The notes under the pieces: model-generated
The model's database searches: none
The model's input: the letters and a program-made list of their open reading frames with translations, nothing else
Told to the model about the DNA's origin: nothing
From: Sphingomonadales bacterium
Lineage (GTDB): Bacteria > Bacteroidota > Bacteroidia > Flavobacteriales_D > Crocinitomicaceae
Length of the DNA stretch: 64,000 nucleotides
Assembly (NCBI GenBank): GCA_016872115.1
Contig: VHBC01000003.1
Span: 1 to 64,000 of the forward strand
Direction: 5' to 3'
Part shown: positions 26,761 to 34,756 of the stretch, one piece after another
How the letters are laid out: every line of letters begins with the position of its first letter
How positions within the stretch are numbered: position 1 is the first letter of the stretch
Program-made: the position numbers and the translations under genes

Positions 26761-28701
26761 TCAAAGCAACATTTGATAGACAATTAACGCACAAGTATAA
26801 GCCACTACTCCCATAAATACCAATTGGATCAATGGCCAGCGCCATGTATTGGTTTCCCGTCTGACTACCGCCAAAGTAGCCATACACTGCAAGGCAAAAA
26901 CATAAAAAATCAATAAAGACAAACCGGTGGCCAAGCTATAAATAGGCTCGCCTGCGGCATTTTTTTCAGCCCTGAGTTTTTGAATCAGTCGTTTTTCGTT
27001 ATCGGTATCGTTGCCAACAGCATAAATGGTAGCCAATGAACCAACAAAAACCTCTCGGGCTGCAAACGAACTCAATAAGGCAACCCCAATTTTCCAATCA
27101 TAGCCAAGTGGCTGAATAACGGGCTCAATAAACCTACCAAAATGCCCAATATACGACTCAGATAACATCAAGGCACTTTCTTGTTCTTGCTGTTTTTGGA
27201 TACTCGCTTGGCGGTAATTTGTACTCGATTTGAGCATTTTTAATTCACGCTCTCGAGAAGACGGACCAAAAGTAGCGAGTCCCCAAAGCAAAATAGAAAT
27301 AGCCACAATTATTTTACCCGCGTCCAAAACGAAAACCTTTACTTTTTCAAGTACGGTGAATAACACATTTTGAATTATAGGAGCTTTGTATTCTGGTAAT
27401 TCCATTAAGTGGTAACCAGGTTCTTTGCTCTTGATGAAAAGTTTAAGAATAAACGCGGTGCCGAGTGCAAAAACAATTCCTAAAAAGTAAAGGCCAAATA
27501 AAACCAAACCTTGTAGATTGAGCATCCCTGCAATGTAAATCTTCGGAACAACCAAGTTGATCAGTAAGGTATATACCGGTATTCGCGCTGAACAACTCAT
27601 AAATGGTGCAACTAATATGGTTATCAGTCTTTCTTTCCAATCCGAAATAGTTCTTGCCGACATGATACCTGGAATAGCACAAGCCACACTAGATAGCAGT
27701 GGGACAACACTTTTTCCGTTCAGACCAAAAGGTCTCATGAGGCGGTCCATGATAAAAACAACTCGAGATAAGTAACCACTTTCTTCAAGTAAAGCAATGA
27801 AGAAAAAAAGTATGGCAATTTGTGGCACAAATACAAGCACACCACCAACGCCTGGTATGAGTCCTTGCGTAAAGAGTTTACTCAGCAGACCACTCGGTAG
27901 CATTTGCGCACTCCAGTTACTCAGTCGCACAAATTGCGCATCGATGTAGTCCATTGGGACGCTTGCAAAGCTGAATATAAATTGAAAGATGATCAAAAGT
28001 AAGGCTGCAAATAGAAGGTAACCGTAAATTGGATGGGTAAGCAGGCGATCTATACGCGTTGAAAAATGTGGTGCTTGAGGCTTACTTTGCTGAACAATAC
28101 CTAGCGTTCGAATTTTTTGCAGACGATCTTCTGTATTTTTTTGTTGGTCTGGAGTTTCTAGATGGATATGGAAAGACCCACTATGAAATGGTTTTTTACT
28201 GCCGACGCTTAACGCATCGATGGCATCTAGGATTCGGGTTTTACCAATAGCTACTCTTGCATTTGCTGTTACAATTTTTGCTGCAGGGAAATTTTCTTGT
28301 AGGATAGCTTCATTGATTTGAAGGCCTTTTTGTTGGGCGCGGTCCCACATATTGAGCACAAGGATGCAAGGAAACCCGAGGTCGTATACTTGACTGAAAA
28401 AAAGTAAATTTCGCTCTAGGTTTGCGGTATCGGCAATGTAAAGGATAGCGTCTGGGTAATCGGTATGGCTTGGGTCCGTTAAGACGTCTTGTACGACTTG
28501 CTCATCAAGCGATTTTGCAAAGATGCTGTACGTTCCTGGAAAATCAATGATTTGATGTTTGTTGACTTTCGTTTGAATGAATCCAGAACGCTTATCTACG
28601 GTGACACCCGGAAAATTGCCTACTTGTTGGCGCATGCCAGTGAGCATGTTGAAAACAGAGCTTTTACCTGTGTTGGGATTACCTAGTAGGGCGATTTTCA
28701 T
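26761..28701 (-). CDS. feoB: Ferrous iron transport GTPase FeoB
   Basis: The 646-residue Fe(II) transporter has the N-terminal G domain with LLGNPNTGKSSVFNMLTG (G1), DFPGTYS (G3) and LNMWD (G4), then two Gate-type membrane halves (about residues 220-640), including a SCSARIPVYTLLI segment in the first Gate region. Length is slightly short of E. coli FeoB, mainly in the linker and tail. feoA lies 24 bases upstream and a small Cys protein is downstream. No feoC is visible. Confidence 0.96.
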   Translation of the reverse strand: MKIALLGNPNTGKSSVFNMLTGMRQQVGNFPGVTVDKRSGFIQTKVNKHQIIDFPGTYSIFAKSLDEQVVQDVLTDPSHTDYPDAILYIADTANLERNLLFFSQVYDLGFPCILVLNMWDRAQQKGLQINEAILQENFPAAKIVTANARVAIGKTRILDAIDALSVGSKKPFHSGSFHIHLETPDQQKNTEDRLQKIRTLGIVQQSKPQAPHFSTRIDRLLTHPIYGYLLFAALLLIIFQFIFSFASVPMDYIDAQFVRLSNWSAQMLPSGLLSKLFTQGLIPGVGGVLVFVPQIAILFFFIALLEESGYLSRVVFIMDRLMRPFGLNGKSVVPLLSSVACAIPGIMSARTISDWKERLITILVAPFMSCSARIPVYTLLINLVVPKIYIAGMLNLQGLVLFGLYFLGIVFALGTAFILKLFIKSKEPGYHLMELPEYKAPIIQNVLFTVLEKVKVFVLDAGKIIVAISILLWGLATFGPSSRERELKMLKSSTNYRQASIQKQQEQESALMLSESYIGHFGRFIEPVIQPLGYDWKIGVALLSSFAAREVFVGSLATIYAVGNDTDNEKRLIQKLRAEKNAAGEPIYSLATGLSLLIFYVFALQCMATLAVVRRETNTWRWPLIQLVFMGVVAYTCALIVYQMLL

Positions 28702-28725
28702 AGGTGCAAAACTAAAGAATTTTGC

Positions 28726-28953
28726 CTAGGCTACCGCAACTTCGATTTGCTTTGCTTCTTCTTTGCGCATCGAAATGATGTGTCCGTTGTGTTCAAAGGC
28801 TATTGGATCGCCGAGAGGTGCTTTAAAAACTGCTTTGATTTTTTGGCCTTTGGTTAGACCCATCTCGATGAGTTTGGAACAAATTAGGTTATCGGAAAAG
28901 TCGATAATTTCAACAACCTGATGAAGATAAACAGAATCGAGTGTTTGAGACAT
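28726..28953 (-). CDS. feoA: Ferrous iron transport accessory protein FeoA
   Basis: The 75-residue product has an SH3-like fold pattern (KLIEMGLTKGQKIKAVFKAPLGDPIAFEHNG and the following strands), typical of FeoA and the C-terminal domain of DtxR-type regulators. An in-frame TTG two codons upstream is possible, but the ATG at 28953 is preferred. It precedes feoB in one operon. The -10-like TACCTTTG lies only three bases before the ATG, so the mRNA may have almost no leader. Confidence 0.93.
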   Translation of the reverse strand: MSQTLDSVYLHQVVEIIDFSDNLICSKLIEMGLTKGQKIKAVFKAPLGDPIAFEHNGHIISMRKEEAKQIEVAVA

Positions 28954-28956
28954 ACG

Positions 28957-28984
28957 CAAAGGTACTTCCGTTTTTGAGATTCAA
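28957..28984 (-). promoter_or_regulatory. Candidate feoAB promoter close to the start codon
   Basis: On the minus strand TTG (28982-28984), 17 bases and TACCTTTG (28957-28964) resemble the Bacteroidota promoter consensus; the second box fits TAnnTTTG fully. It ends three bases before the feoA ATG. Confidence 0.5.
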
Positions 28985-28986
28985 CT

Positions 28987-29004
28987 ATACCATTTTTATG
29001 GTAT
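28987..29004. promoter_or_regulatory. Palindrome upstream of feoA, possible metal-responsive operator
   Basis: ATACCAT and ATGGTAT form a perfect 7-bp inverted repeat with a 4-base T spacer, directly upstream of the predicted -33 box of feoAB and 12 bases beyond the lysC stop. There is no T-run after it on the minus strand, so it is not an obvious terminator. The position suits an iron regulator of the Fur or DtxR kind, but neither consensus is matched exactly. Confidence 0.45.
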
Positions 29005-29015
29005 TTTGAGTTAAT

Positions 29016-30290
29016 CTAAATAATTGGACTTAAAACCAGTCGAGCTGTTGTTCTGGTTTGTTGAAGCACCAAACAAGTTTTATTCTTTTGCATTTGAGAA
29101 AGAATTCCATCATTGTAATGGCGGATTGTGGCAAGTTCCAGATTTTCGTTGTATCGAATGTGGAAATCCTGACCGAGTTGCTGTTGTAGTTGTGCAAGAT
29201 CCATCTTATTATGGTCTACTAAAACAGAGAAATTTAGTGCAGAATTTTGCATCAGATTAATGGGTGCTTTCATGTGGGCCAATGCAGCAAAAATCTCAGA
29301 GAGTTGTTTTTCCGCGATAAATGAAAAGTCTTTACGGCTGAAAGTAACCAATACTTGATTGAATTTGACAATGAAGGAAGGTATTTGTGCATCGCGTTCT
29401 GCATTTTGAGAAATGGTCGTGCCCGGAGCCCCTGGATCTAAAAATGACCTGACGTAAAGCGGTATATTTTTTTGCTGTAATGGCTGAACAGTCTTGGGGT
29501 GAATTACACTGGCGCCATAGTAGGAAAGCTCAATGGCTTCCTTGAAAGAAATGGCTTCTAACAATTGGGTTTGTTCGAAATATTTTGGATCTGCATTGAG
29601 CATACCAGGAACATCTTTCCAAATAGTGACGCTTTGCGCTTGGCAACAATAAGCCAAGATACCCGCGCTGTAGTCTGAGCCTTCGCGTCCTAATGTGGTG
29701 GTGAAGCCTTCAGCGGTATGTCCAATAAAACCTTGTGTGATGGCAATATTTACCTTTTCAAACAAGGTTGTGACTTTTTGCTGACACAATTCTCCGGTTT
29801 TGTTCCAATCTACCTGGCCTTCTTGGTAGGTGTTGTCCGTTCTGATTACCGTTTTCGCATCTAACCAAGCGGAACTGTAGCCTTGTTCGTTGATAAATGC
29901 GGCAAGTATTTTACTTGAAATGTATTCTCCTAATGAAACCAGCTGATCGTATTGGTAGGCGCGGTTTTCTGCCAATGGTTTGAAAAATAATTGCGCGAGT
30001 TGTTCAAATACTTCTTCAATTTCATGGTAAATACCATAGTGCTTTTCTGCAAATAAGCCCGCTAGAATTTCAGCATGATACGCTTTGATGTCGTCGATTA
30101 AGCCGGCGTAAATGCGGTGATCTTGTGCATATAGAGCACTGATGAGCTCTTCTAGTTTATTGGTCGTCTTACCCATAGCAGATACCACGACAATTAATTT
30201 TTGATCGGGGTAACGTGCAAGAATAGCAGCTACATTTTTAACTGCATCGGCGTTTTTAACTGAGGCCCCTCCGAATTTAAATACTTTCAT
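29016..30290 (-). CDS. lysC: Aspartate kinase (monofunctional)
   Basis: The 424-residue product starts MKVFKFGGASVKNADAVKNV, the Bacteroidota aspartokinase N terminus, and has VVSAMGKTTNKLEEL, TTLGREGSDYSAGILAYC and DVPGMLNADPKYF, followed by ACT-like sequence (from about residue 310) that could sense lysine or threonine. It phosphorylates aspartate, the first step towards DAP, lysine, threonine and methionine; DAP is needed by the MurE encoded here. It starts one base after the gpsA stop. Confidence 0.96.
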   Translation of the reverse strand: MKVFKFGGASVKNADAVKNVAAILARYPDQKLIVVVSAMGKTTNKLEELISALYAQDHRIYAGLIDDIKAYHAEILAGLFAEKHYGIYHEIEEVFEQLAQLFFKPLAENRAYQYDQLVSLGEYISSKILAAFINEQGYSSAWLDAKTVIRTDNTYQEGQVDWNKTGELCQQKVTTLFEKVNIAITQGFIGHTAEGFTTTLGREGSDYSAGILAYCCQAQSVTIWKDVPGMLNADPKYFEQTQLLEAISFKEAIELSYYGASVIHPKTVQPLQQKNIPLYVRSFLDPGAPGTTISQNAERDAQIPSFIVKFNQVLVTFSRKDFSFIAEKQLSEIFAALAHMKAPINLMQNSALNFSVLVDHNKMDLAQLQQQLGQDFHIRYNENLELATIRHYNDGILSQMQKNKTCLVLQQTRTTARLVLSPII

Positions 30291-30291
30291 T

Positions 30292-31290
30292 TTAAGCGAG
30301 TTTTTCTGCGAGCAATTTGATTTCTACTGCCGGAGCAATTTTATCGTAAATGATATTGTAAACTGCTTGTAAAATTGGCATATCTACATTGAATTTCTTA
30401 TTGATTTCATACAGACTTTTGGTGGCATAATATCCTTCGGCGATCATGTTCATTTCGAGTTGTGCACTTTTGACAGAATACCCTTTGCCAATCATAAAAC
30501 CAAAGGTGCGGTTGCGCGAAAAATTAGAATAAGCAGTCACAAGAAGATCACCGAGGTAGGCGCTCGTTTTGGTATCGCGGTGCACCGGATGCAAAACGTC
30601 GATGAATCTTTCAATTTCTTGAATAGCATTTGAAACTAAAACCGCTTGAAAATTATCCCCGTAGCCCAAACCATGACAAATCCCAACTGCCAGAGCATAA
30701 ACGTTTTTAAGGACTGCCGAAAACTCAGTGCCAAAAAGGTCATCACTGGTCGTGGTTTTGATGTAGCGGCAGCTAAGGGCATTGGCCATTTGTTGGGCTA
30801 ATGTGGCTTCTGGGCAAGCAAGTGTCAAATAAGACAGGCGTTCCATGGCTACTTCTTCTGCATGACATGGGCCAGAAATGATACCTATTTTTTCATAGGG
30901 AATGCCAAAGCTTTTATGGATAAATCTGGCCGGAATGGCATTGTAGGCAGGAATGATTCCTTTTACTGCAGAAAAGACTACTTTATTTGCAAAATGAGCA
31001 GGCTCTATACCTTCAAATGCCTCTTCTAAAAATGCAGCTGGCGTGGCAATGATGACCCAATCCACTTTTGCAAGTGTAGCTTTTAAGTCGTTGCTTAGAA
31101 CGATTTGTTGGTTGTCAAAAGCAACTGACTGGAGGTATTTGGGATTATGACCAAAGTTTTGAATGTGCGCAATGGCCTCTTGGCTGCGCATCCACCAATG
31201 TACCTGCTTGGTGTTATTGCACAAGATTTTCACCAAAGCGGTAGCCCAACTTCCGCCGCCAAAGACAGCGATTTTTTGCGGTGTTTCCAT
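30292..31290 (-). CDS. gpsA: Glycerol-3-phosphate dehydrogenase [NAD(P)+]
   Basis: The 332-residue enzyme reduces dihydroxyacetone phosphate for phospholipid synthesis. It has the dinucleotide-binding IAVFGGGSWATALVKIL, VVFSAVKGIIP, GPCHAEEVA and FSAVLKNVYALAVGICHGLGYGDN, all GpsA signatures. The frame is open nine codons upstream to 31317, but the ATG at 31290 gives the usual N terminus. TACCTTTG, a full match to the -7 box consensus, ends four bases before this ATG. lysC follows in the same operon. Confidence 0.96.
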   Translation of the reverse strand: METPQKIAVFGGGSWATALVKILCNNTKQVHWWMRSQEAIAHIQNFGHNPKYLQSVAFDNQQIVLSNDLKATLAKVDWVIIATPAAFLEEAFEGIEPAHFANKVVFSAVKGIIPAYNAIPARFIHKSFGIPYEKIGIISGPCHAEEVAMERLSYLTLACPEATLAQQMANALSCRYIKTTTSDDLFGTEFSAVLKNVYALAVGICHGLGYGDNFQAVLVSNAIQEIERFIDVLHPVHRDTKTSAYLGDLLVTAYSNFSRNRTFGFMIGKGYSVKSAQLEMNMIAEGYYATKSLYEINKKFNVDMPILQAVYNIIYDKIAPAVEIKLLAEKLA

Positions 31291-31329
31291 TTGGCAAAGG
31301 TAAACAATCTGTTGCAACTACTTTGTTAC

Positions 31330-31337
31330 TAATTTTG
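31330..31337 (+). promoter_or_regulatory. Promoter -7 box (TAATTTTG) of the AIM24-family gene
   Basis: TAATTTTG matches TAnnTTTG and ends 15 bases before the ATG at 31353. A TTG at 31312-31314 could be the upstream element, though its 15-base spacing is short. Confidence 0.4.
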
Positions 31338-31352
31338 TAAGAAAAACATAAC

Positions 31353-32141
31353 ATGCGTAGCAACCACGAAATCGACTACTTCATCAAAGGAGAAGAAATG
31401 CAGCTCATCGAAATTGAGCTCGATCCACAAGAAACTGCAATCGCTGAGGCCGGCGCATTTATGTACATGGATCAAGCGATCGCCATGCAAACCATTTTTG
31501 GCGATGGCTCTGCTCAAACAGGATTTATGGGCAAATTATTTAGTGCCGGAAAACGCCTTCTGACCGGCGAAAGTTTGTTCATGACCGCCTTTACCAATGA
31601 AGGTTTCGGCAAGGCACGTGTCGCATTTGCCTCGCCATATCCCGGTAAAATTGTTCCGTTCGATCTCTTACAATTCAACGGCAAAATCATTTGTCAGAAA
31701 GATGCTTTTCTCTGTGCGGCAAAAGGGGTGAGTGTAGGCATCGAATTTCAGCGCAAGCTCGGCACAGGTCTTTTCGGTGGTGAAGGTTTTATCATGCAAA
31801 AGCTTGAGGGCGATGGCTTTGCTTTTTGTCATGCCGGCGGATACATTACCGAACGCACCTTGCAACCCGGCGAAGTTTTACGTGTTGATACAGGCTGTAT
31901 TGTGGCCTACACCCAAGATATCGACTACGATATCCAATTTGTTGGTGGCATCAAGAATACTATTTTTGGCGGCGAAGGTTTATTCTTTGCCACGCTGAAA
32001 GGTCCAGGAAAAGTGTGGCTGCAAAGTTTGCCAATTTCTAGATTGGCAGCTCGAATTTTAGCTTACAGCACAACAACGCGCAAGGAGGAGGGCAGTATTT
32101 TGGGTGGCCTTGGTAATTTGCTCGACGGCGATGGACGTTAA
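31353..32141 (+). CDS. TIGR00266/AIM24 family protein
   Basis: The 262-residue product matches the AIM24/TIGR00266 pattern: [18 protein letters not shown] and [10 protein letters not shown] at the N terminus, [21 protein letters not shown] in the middle, and [17 protein letters not shown] and [20 protein letters not shown] near the end. The fold is a double beta-jelly roll related to tryptophan RNA-binding attenuation proteins. The biological role is unknown in bacteria. It is a single gene between divergent gpsA and a convergent cvfB-like gene, which starts right after its stop. Confidence 0.92.
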   Translation: MRSNHEIDYFIKGEEMQLIEIELDPQETAIAEAGAFMYMDQAIAMQTIFGDGSAQTGFMGKLFSAGKRLLTGESLFMTAFTNEGFGKARVAFASPYPGKIVPFDLLQFNGKIICQKDAFLCAAKGVSVGIEFQRKLGTGLFGGEGFIMQKLEGDGFAFCHAGGYITERTLQPGEVLRVDTGCIVAYTQDIDYDIQFVGGIKNTIFGGEGLFFATLKGPGKVWLQSLPISRLAARILAYSTTTRKEEGSILGGLGNLLDGDGR

Positions 32142-32993
32142 TTATTCGGGCTTTGTTCTCGGATTGTTGAGGTAGCGAATCCCGGTAGGCTCTATTGCAA
32201 CGCGTCGGTATTTGTATAGTTTTCCGAGTGCCTGCTTGAATGTTTTTTTGCTCTGGCCTAGTAATTCCCGTACCACTTCAGGATCACTTTTATCTGTCAG
32301 TGCCAAAAAGCCGTCATTTGCCTCCAAAACAGCCAGGATTTTTTGTTCAGCAGCGTCATAGCGGCTGTCGTTAGGAACTTCTAAACGGATATCGAGTTTA
32401 CCATCTTCTCGAACCTTTGCGATATAACCCTTGCATATTTGTTCGGTTTCTAGGGGTTGAATCTGATGATCTTTAAAAATAAGTCCTTCGTAGCGCATAT
32501 CGACAATGACATTTCTACCAAGCTTGCCTTCATCGCAAATCAACAACGTGACCTCTTGACCTTCAAGGCTTTTATCTTGACACGGGAGCAAGACTTTTTT
32601 GATTTTCATGCTACCGTAGAGGCGATCCGTTTCATAGTCATAAAGCAGTGCAAAGAGCCTGCGTTCGCCAATTTCAAGCCGTTGGCGTTGTTCGGCAAAA
32701 GGAACAAACAAATCTTTGTCGAGCCCCCAATCTACGAAAGCGCCGTAAGGATTTACTTGTACCACATCCAAATAAGCGCATTCTCCAAGAAGTAAATAAG
32801 GCAACTCCTTGACAGCAACCAAGCGTTCAGAGGAATCTTTCATAACAAAAACCTCCACCTCGGTTCCTTCTTCCAAATCGGGAGTGAGGTATTTATTGGG
32901 AAGTAATATTTCGTTTTCTTGAAGATCGATGAGATAAGCTCCTGGAGGTGCAAAGCGCTTGATTGTTAACTTATTTATTTTTCCGAGTTGCAT
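32142..32993 (-). CDS. CvfB-like S1 RNA-binding protein
   Basis: The 283-residue product has three S1-like OB domains (LTIKRFAPPGAYLIDLQENEILLPNKYL; LDVVQVNPYGAFVDWGLDKDLFVPF; GYIAKVREDGKLDIRLE in outline) and a C-terminal winged-helix (VRELLGQSKKTFKQALGKLYKYRRVAIEPTGIR in outline). This is the CvfB/YitL layout, a family linked to RNA metabolism and virulence control in Firmicutes. It is the last gene of a minus-strand run beginning at the L,D-transpeptidase and ends immediately against the convergent AIM24 gene. Confidence 0.9.
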   Translation of the reverse strand: MQLGKINKLTIKRFAPPGAYLIDLQENEILLPNKYLTPDLEEGTEVEVFVMKDSSERLVAVKELPYLLLGECAYLDVVQVNPYGAFVDWGLDKDLFVPFAEQRQRLEIGERRLFALLYDYETDRLYGSMKIKKVLLPCQDKSLEGQEVTLLICDEGKLGRNVIVDMRYEGLIFKDHQIQPLETEQICKGYIAKVREDGKLDIRLEVPNDSRYDAAEQKILAVLEANDGFLALTDKSDPEVVRELLGQSKKTFKQALGKLYKYRRVAIEPTGIRYLNNPRTKPE

Positions 32994-33004
32994 AATAGAG
33001 AAGC

Positions 33005-34054
33005 TTAATAAGATTCTGGATTCTTAGGGCGTCTAAACAGACCAAAACGGCGTTTGCGACTTTTTGATTGGTTCAAATCTGAATTGGTTTCGGGTTCTGG
33101 CAAGGCTGCTGTATGGCTGCCATTTGCAGGATTTTGCTGGTCAGTAGGGTTCATCCAGTCCGCACGCATGCGGTTTTTTTCGACTTTTCCAGTTTTTTGA
33201 TTGAGCGCATAATAATAGCGTTCTCCAATGTCGGCGGGGTTGGTCGCGACTACATCGGACTCTAGCTGCCATAATTCTCGGTCGTAGTCGTAAACATAGG
33301 CATCGTAGGACATATCAGGAAAGTAATAAGAAGCAACACCTTCAAGGGCTGGCGCCTCTGCCGATAGATGGTCAAAAACAATGCGTGCGCGTTTTGGCTC
33401 GAATTCCACAGACATACTGGCCATGTTGGCATACTCAAAAACGACTCTTTTCTTGATTCCTTTTTGATCTTTAAACACGGGACTGCCAAATTTGGCAACT
33501 TGGCCCGTAAAACTCAGGACATCTAAGATTTTATAATTACTCATGGTGGTCCCGCCGTCGTAGCCAAACAACAAGTATTGTGTCTTGCCTTGAAAAGAAA
33601 AATCGATGATTTTAAAATAAACCGCACCGTACCAACTTTTGTGGTCTACAATACCCTCTGGTTTGGTGTTATAGGCGTCTAAAACATCGGTTAATTCCAA
33701 TGCTTGAACGCGTTCTTTCCCTTCTTCACGACGCAGCACAAAGCCGCCATAGGTATAAGATAAATCGGACAATTCGACGTTCCAAGTGAGCAGCCGAACG
33801 GTTTGGTCAGTACTTTTGATATCGGCTATTTTGAGTTGTTGAAGGGGAAAATCAAAGAAGTCTTTGCTGCGAACGAGCTCGGACATGGCTTTTTTAAAAG
33901 CTAAATGCAAAACGCTTATTTGATCGTCGTTTGGCGAGCTGCGAAGAGCAGAAAGTGCTTGTACGGCCGCCTGTTCTTTCTGTTCAAGACTTTGACAAAG
34001 ACTTGAAAAAGGCAGCCATATAAAAAAGAGATTTAAAGCAAGGAGGTGCTTCAT
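33005..34054 (-). CDS. Secreted hypothetical protein, probably Bacteroidota-specific
   Basis: I do not recognise a named family. The 349-residue product has a signal peptide (1 to about 20), a helical N-terminal part (residues 22-75), then a beta-rich central region with several Tyr/Trp-containing strands (VRLLTWNVELSDLSYTYGGF, KSWYGAVYFKIIDF, TQYLLFGYDGGTTMSN) that reads like a soluble periplasmic or surface domain. The C-terminal 50 residues are polar and end in a basic SKSRKRRFGLFRRPK tail, which suggests disorder. It lies between rpe and the cvfB-like gene, with short gaps on both sides. Confidence 0.8.
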   Translation of the reverse strand: MKHLLALNLFFIWLPFSSLCQSLEQKEQAAVQALSALRSSPNDDQISVLHLAFKKAMSELVRSKDFFDFPLQQLKIADIKSTDQTVRLLTWNVELSDLSYTYGGFVLRREEGKERVQALELTDVLDAYNTKPEGIVDHKSWYGAVYFKIIDFSFQGKTQYLLFGYDGGTTMSNYKILDVLSFTGQVAKFGSPVFKDQKGIKKRVVFEYANMASMSVEFEPKRARIVFDHLSAEAPALEGVASYYFPDMSYDAYVYDYDRELWQLESDVVATNPADIGERYYYALNQKTGKVEKNRMRADWMNPTDQQNPANGSHTAALPEPETNSDLNQSKSRKRRFGLFRRPKNPESY

Positions 34055-34092
34055 GTTTCGTTTAACGAAGGAATGCTGCTTAGGTTACGTTG

Positions 34093-34737
34093 TTAGAGGC
34101 TTTGAAGGGCGGCAATTGTGGCGCGGGGATCTGCCGAACCAAAAACAAAACTGCCAGCAACAAGCGCATCTGCTCCGGCTTGAGCTAGCTGGGCGCCTGT
34201 TTCTAGATTAACGCCGCCGTCGACTTCAATCAAAAATTGAGATCTGGTTTGGTTTCGCAAAGCTTTGAGACGGGCCACTTTATCGTTGGCAGCGGAAATA
34301 AAATGCTGCCCGCCGAACCCTGGATTGACGCTCATAACTAAAACTAAATCCAACAGGGGAGCTATTTCGGTTAGGACCTCTATAGGCGTATGTGGATTAA
34401 GCGCCACACCTGCCTTCATGCCAAGTTCTTGAATTCGGCTAATGGTGCGATGCAGGTGCGTACATGCTTCATAATGAACGGTGAGGATATCTGCCCCAGC
34501 TTTTTTAAAGTCTTCTAGATAGGCATCTGGGTTGGCAATCATGAGGTGTACATCTAGCGTTTTGTTGGTGTGTTGCCTGATGGCTTGCAGCACTGGAAAA
34601 CCAAAAGAAATATTTGGTACAAACACGCCGTCCATGACGTCGATGTGCAACCAGTCTGCTACAGAGTCGTGCAACATCAAGGTATCGCGTTGGATATTTC
34701 CGAAATCACAGGATAATACGGATGGAGATACAATCAT
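34093..34737 (-). CDS. rpe: Ribulose-phosphate 3-epimerase
   Basis: The TIM-barrel enzyme links ribulose-5-phosphate and xylulose-5-phosphate in the pentose phosphate pathway. It has VSPSVLSCDFGNIQRD, WLHIDVMDGVFVPNISFG, LDVHLMI, VLVMSVNPGFGGQHF and EVDGGVN, with metal-binding His and Asp residues in place. The ATG at 34737 gives 214 residues with the usual beginning. An in-frame ATG at 34764 would add nine residues and overlap the transpeptidase stop by eight bases; either is possible. Confidence 0.95.
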   Translation of the reverse strand: MIVSPSVLSCDFGNIQRDTLMLHDSVADWLHIDVMDGVFVPNISFGFPVLQAIRQHTNKTLDVHLMIANPDAYLEDFKKAGADILTVHYEACTHLHRTISRIQELGMKAGVALNPHTPIEVLTEIAPLLDLVLVMSVNPGFGGQHFISAANDKVARLKALRNQTRSQFLIEVDGGVNLETGAQLAQAGADALVAGSFVFGSADPRATIAALQSL

Positions 34738-34756
34738 GGTTAATTTTTTATCAAAA

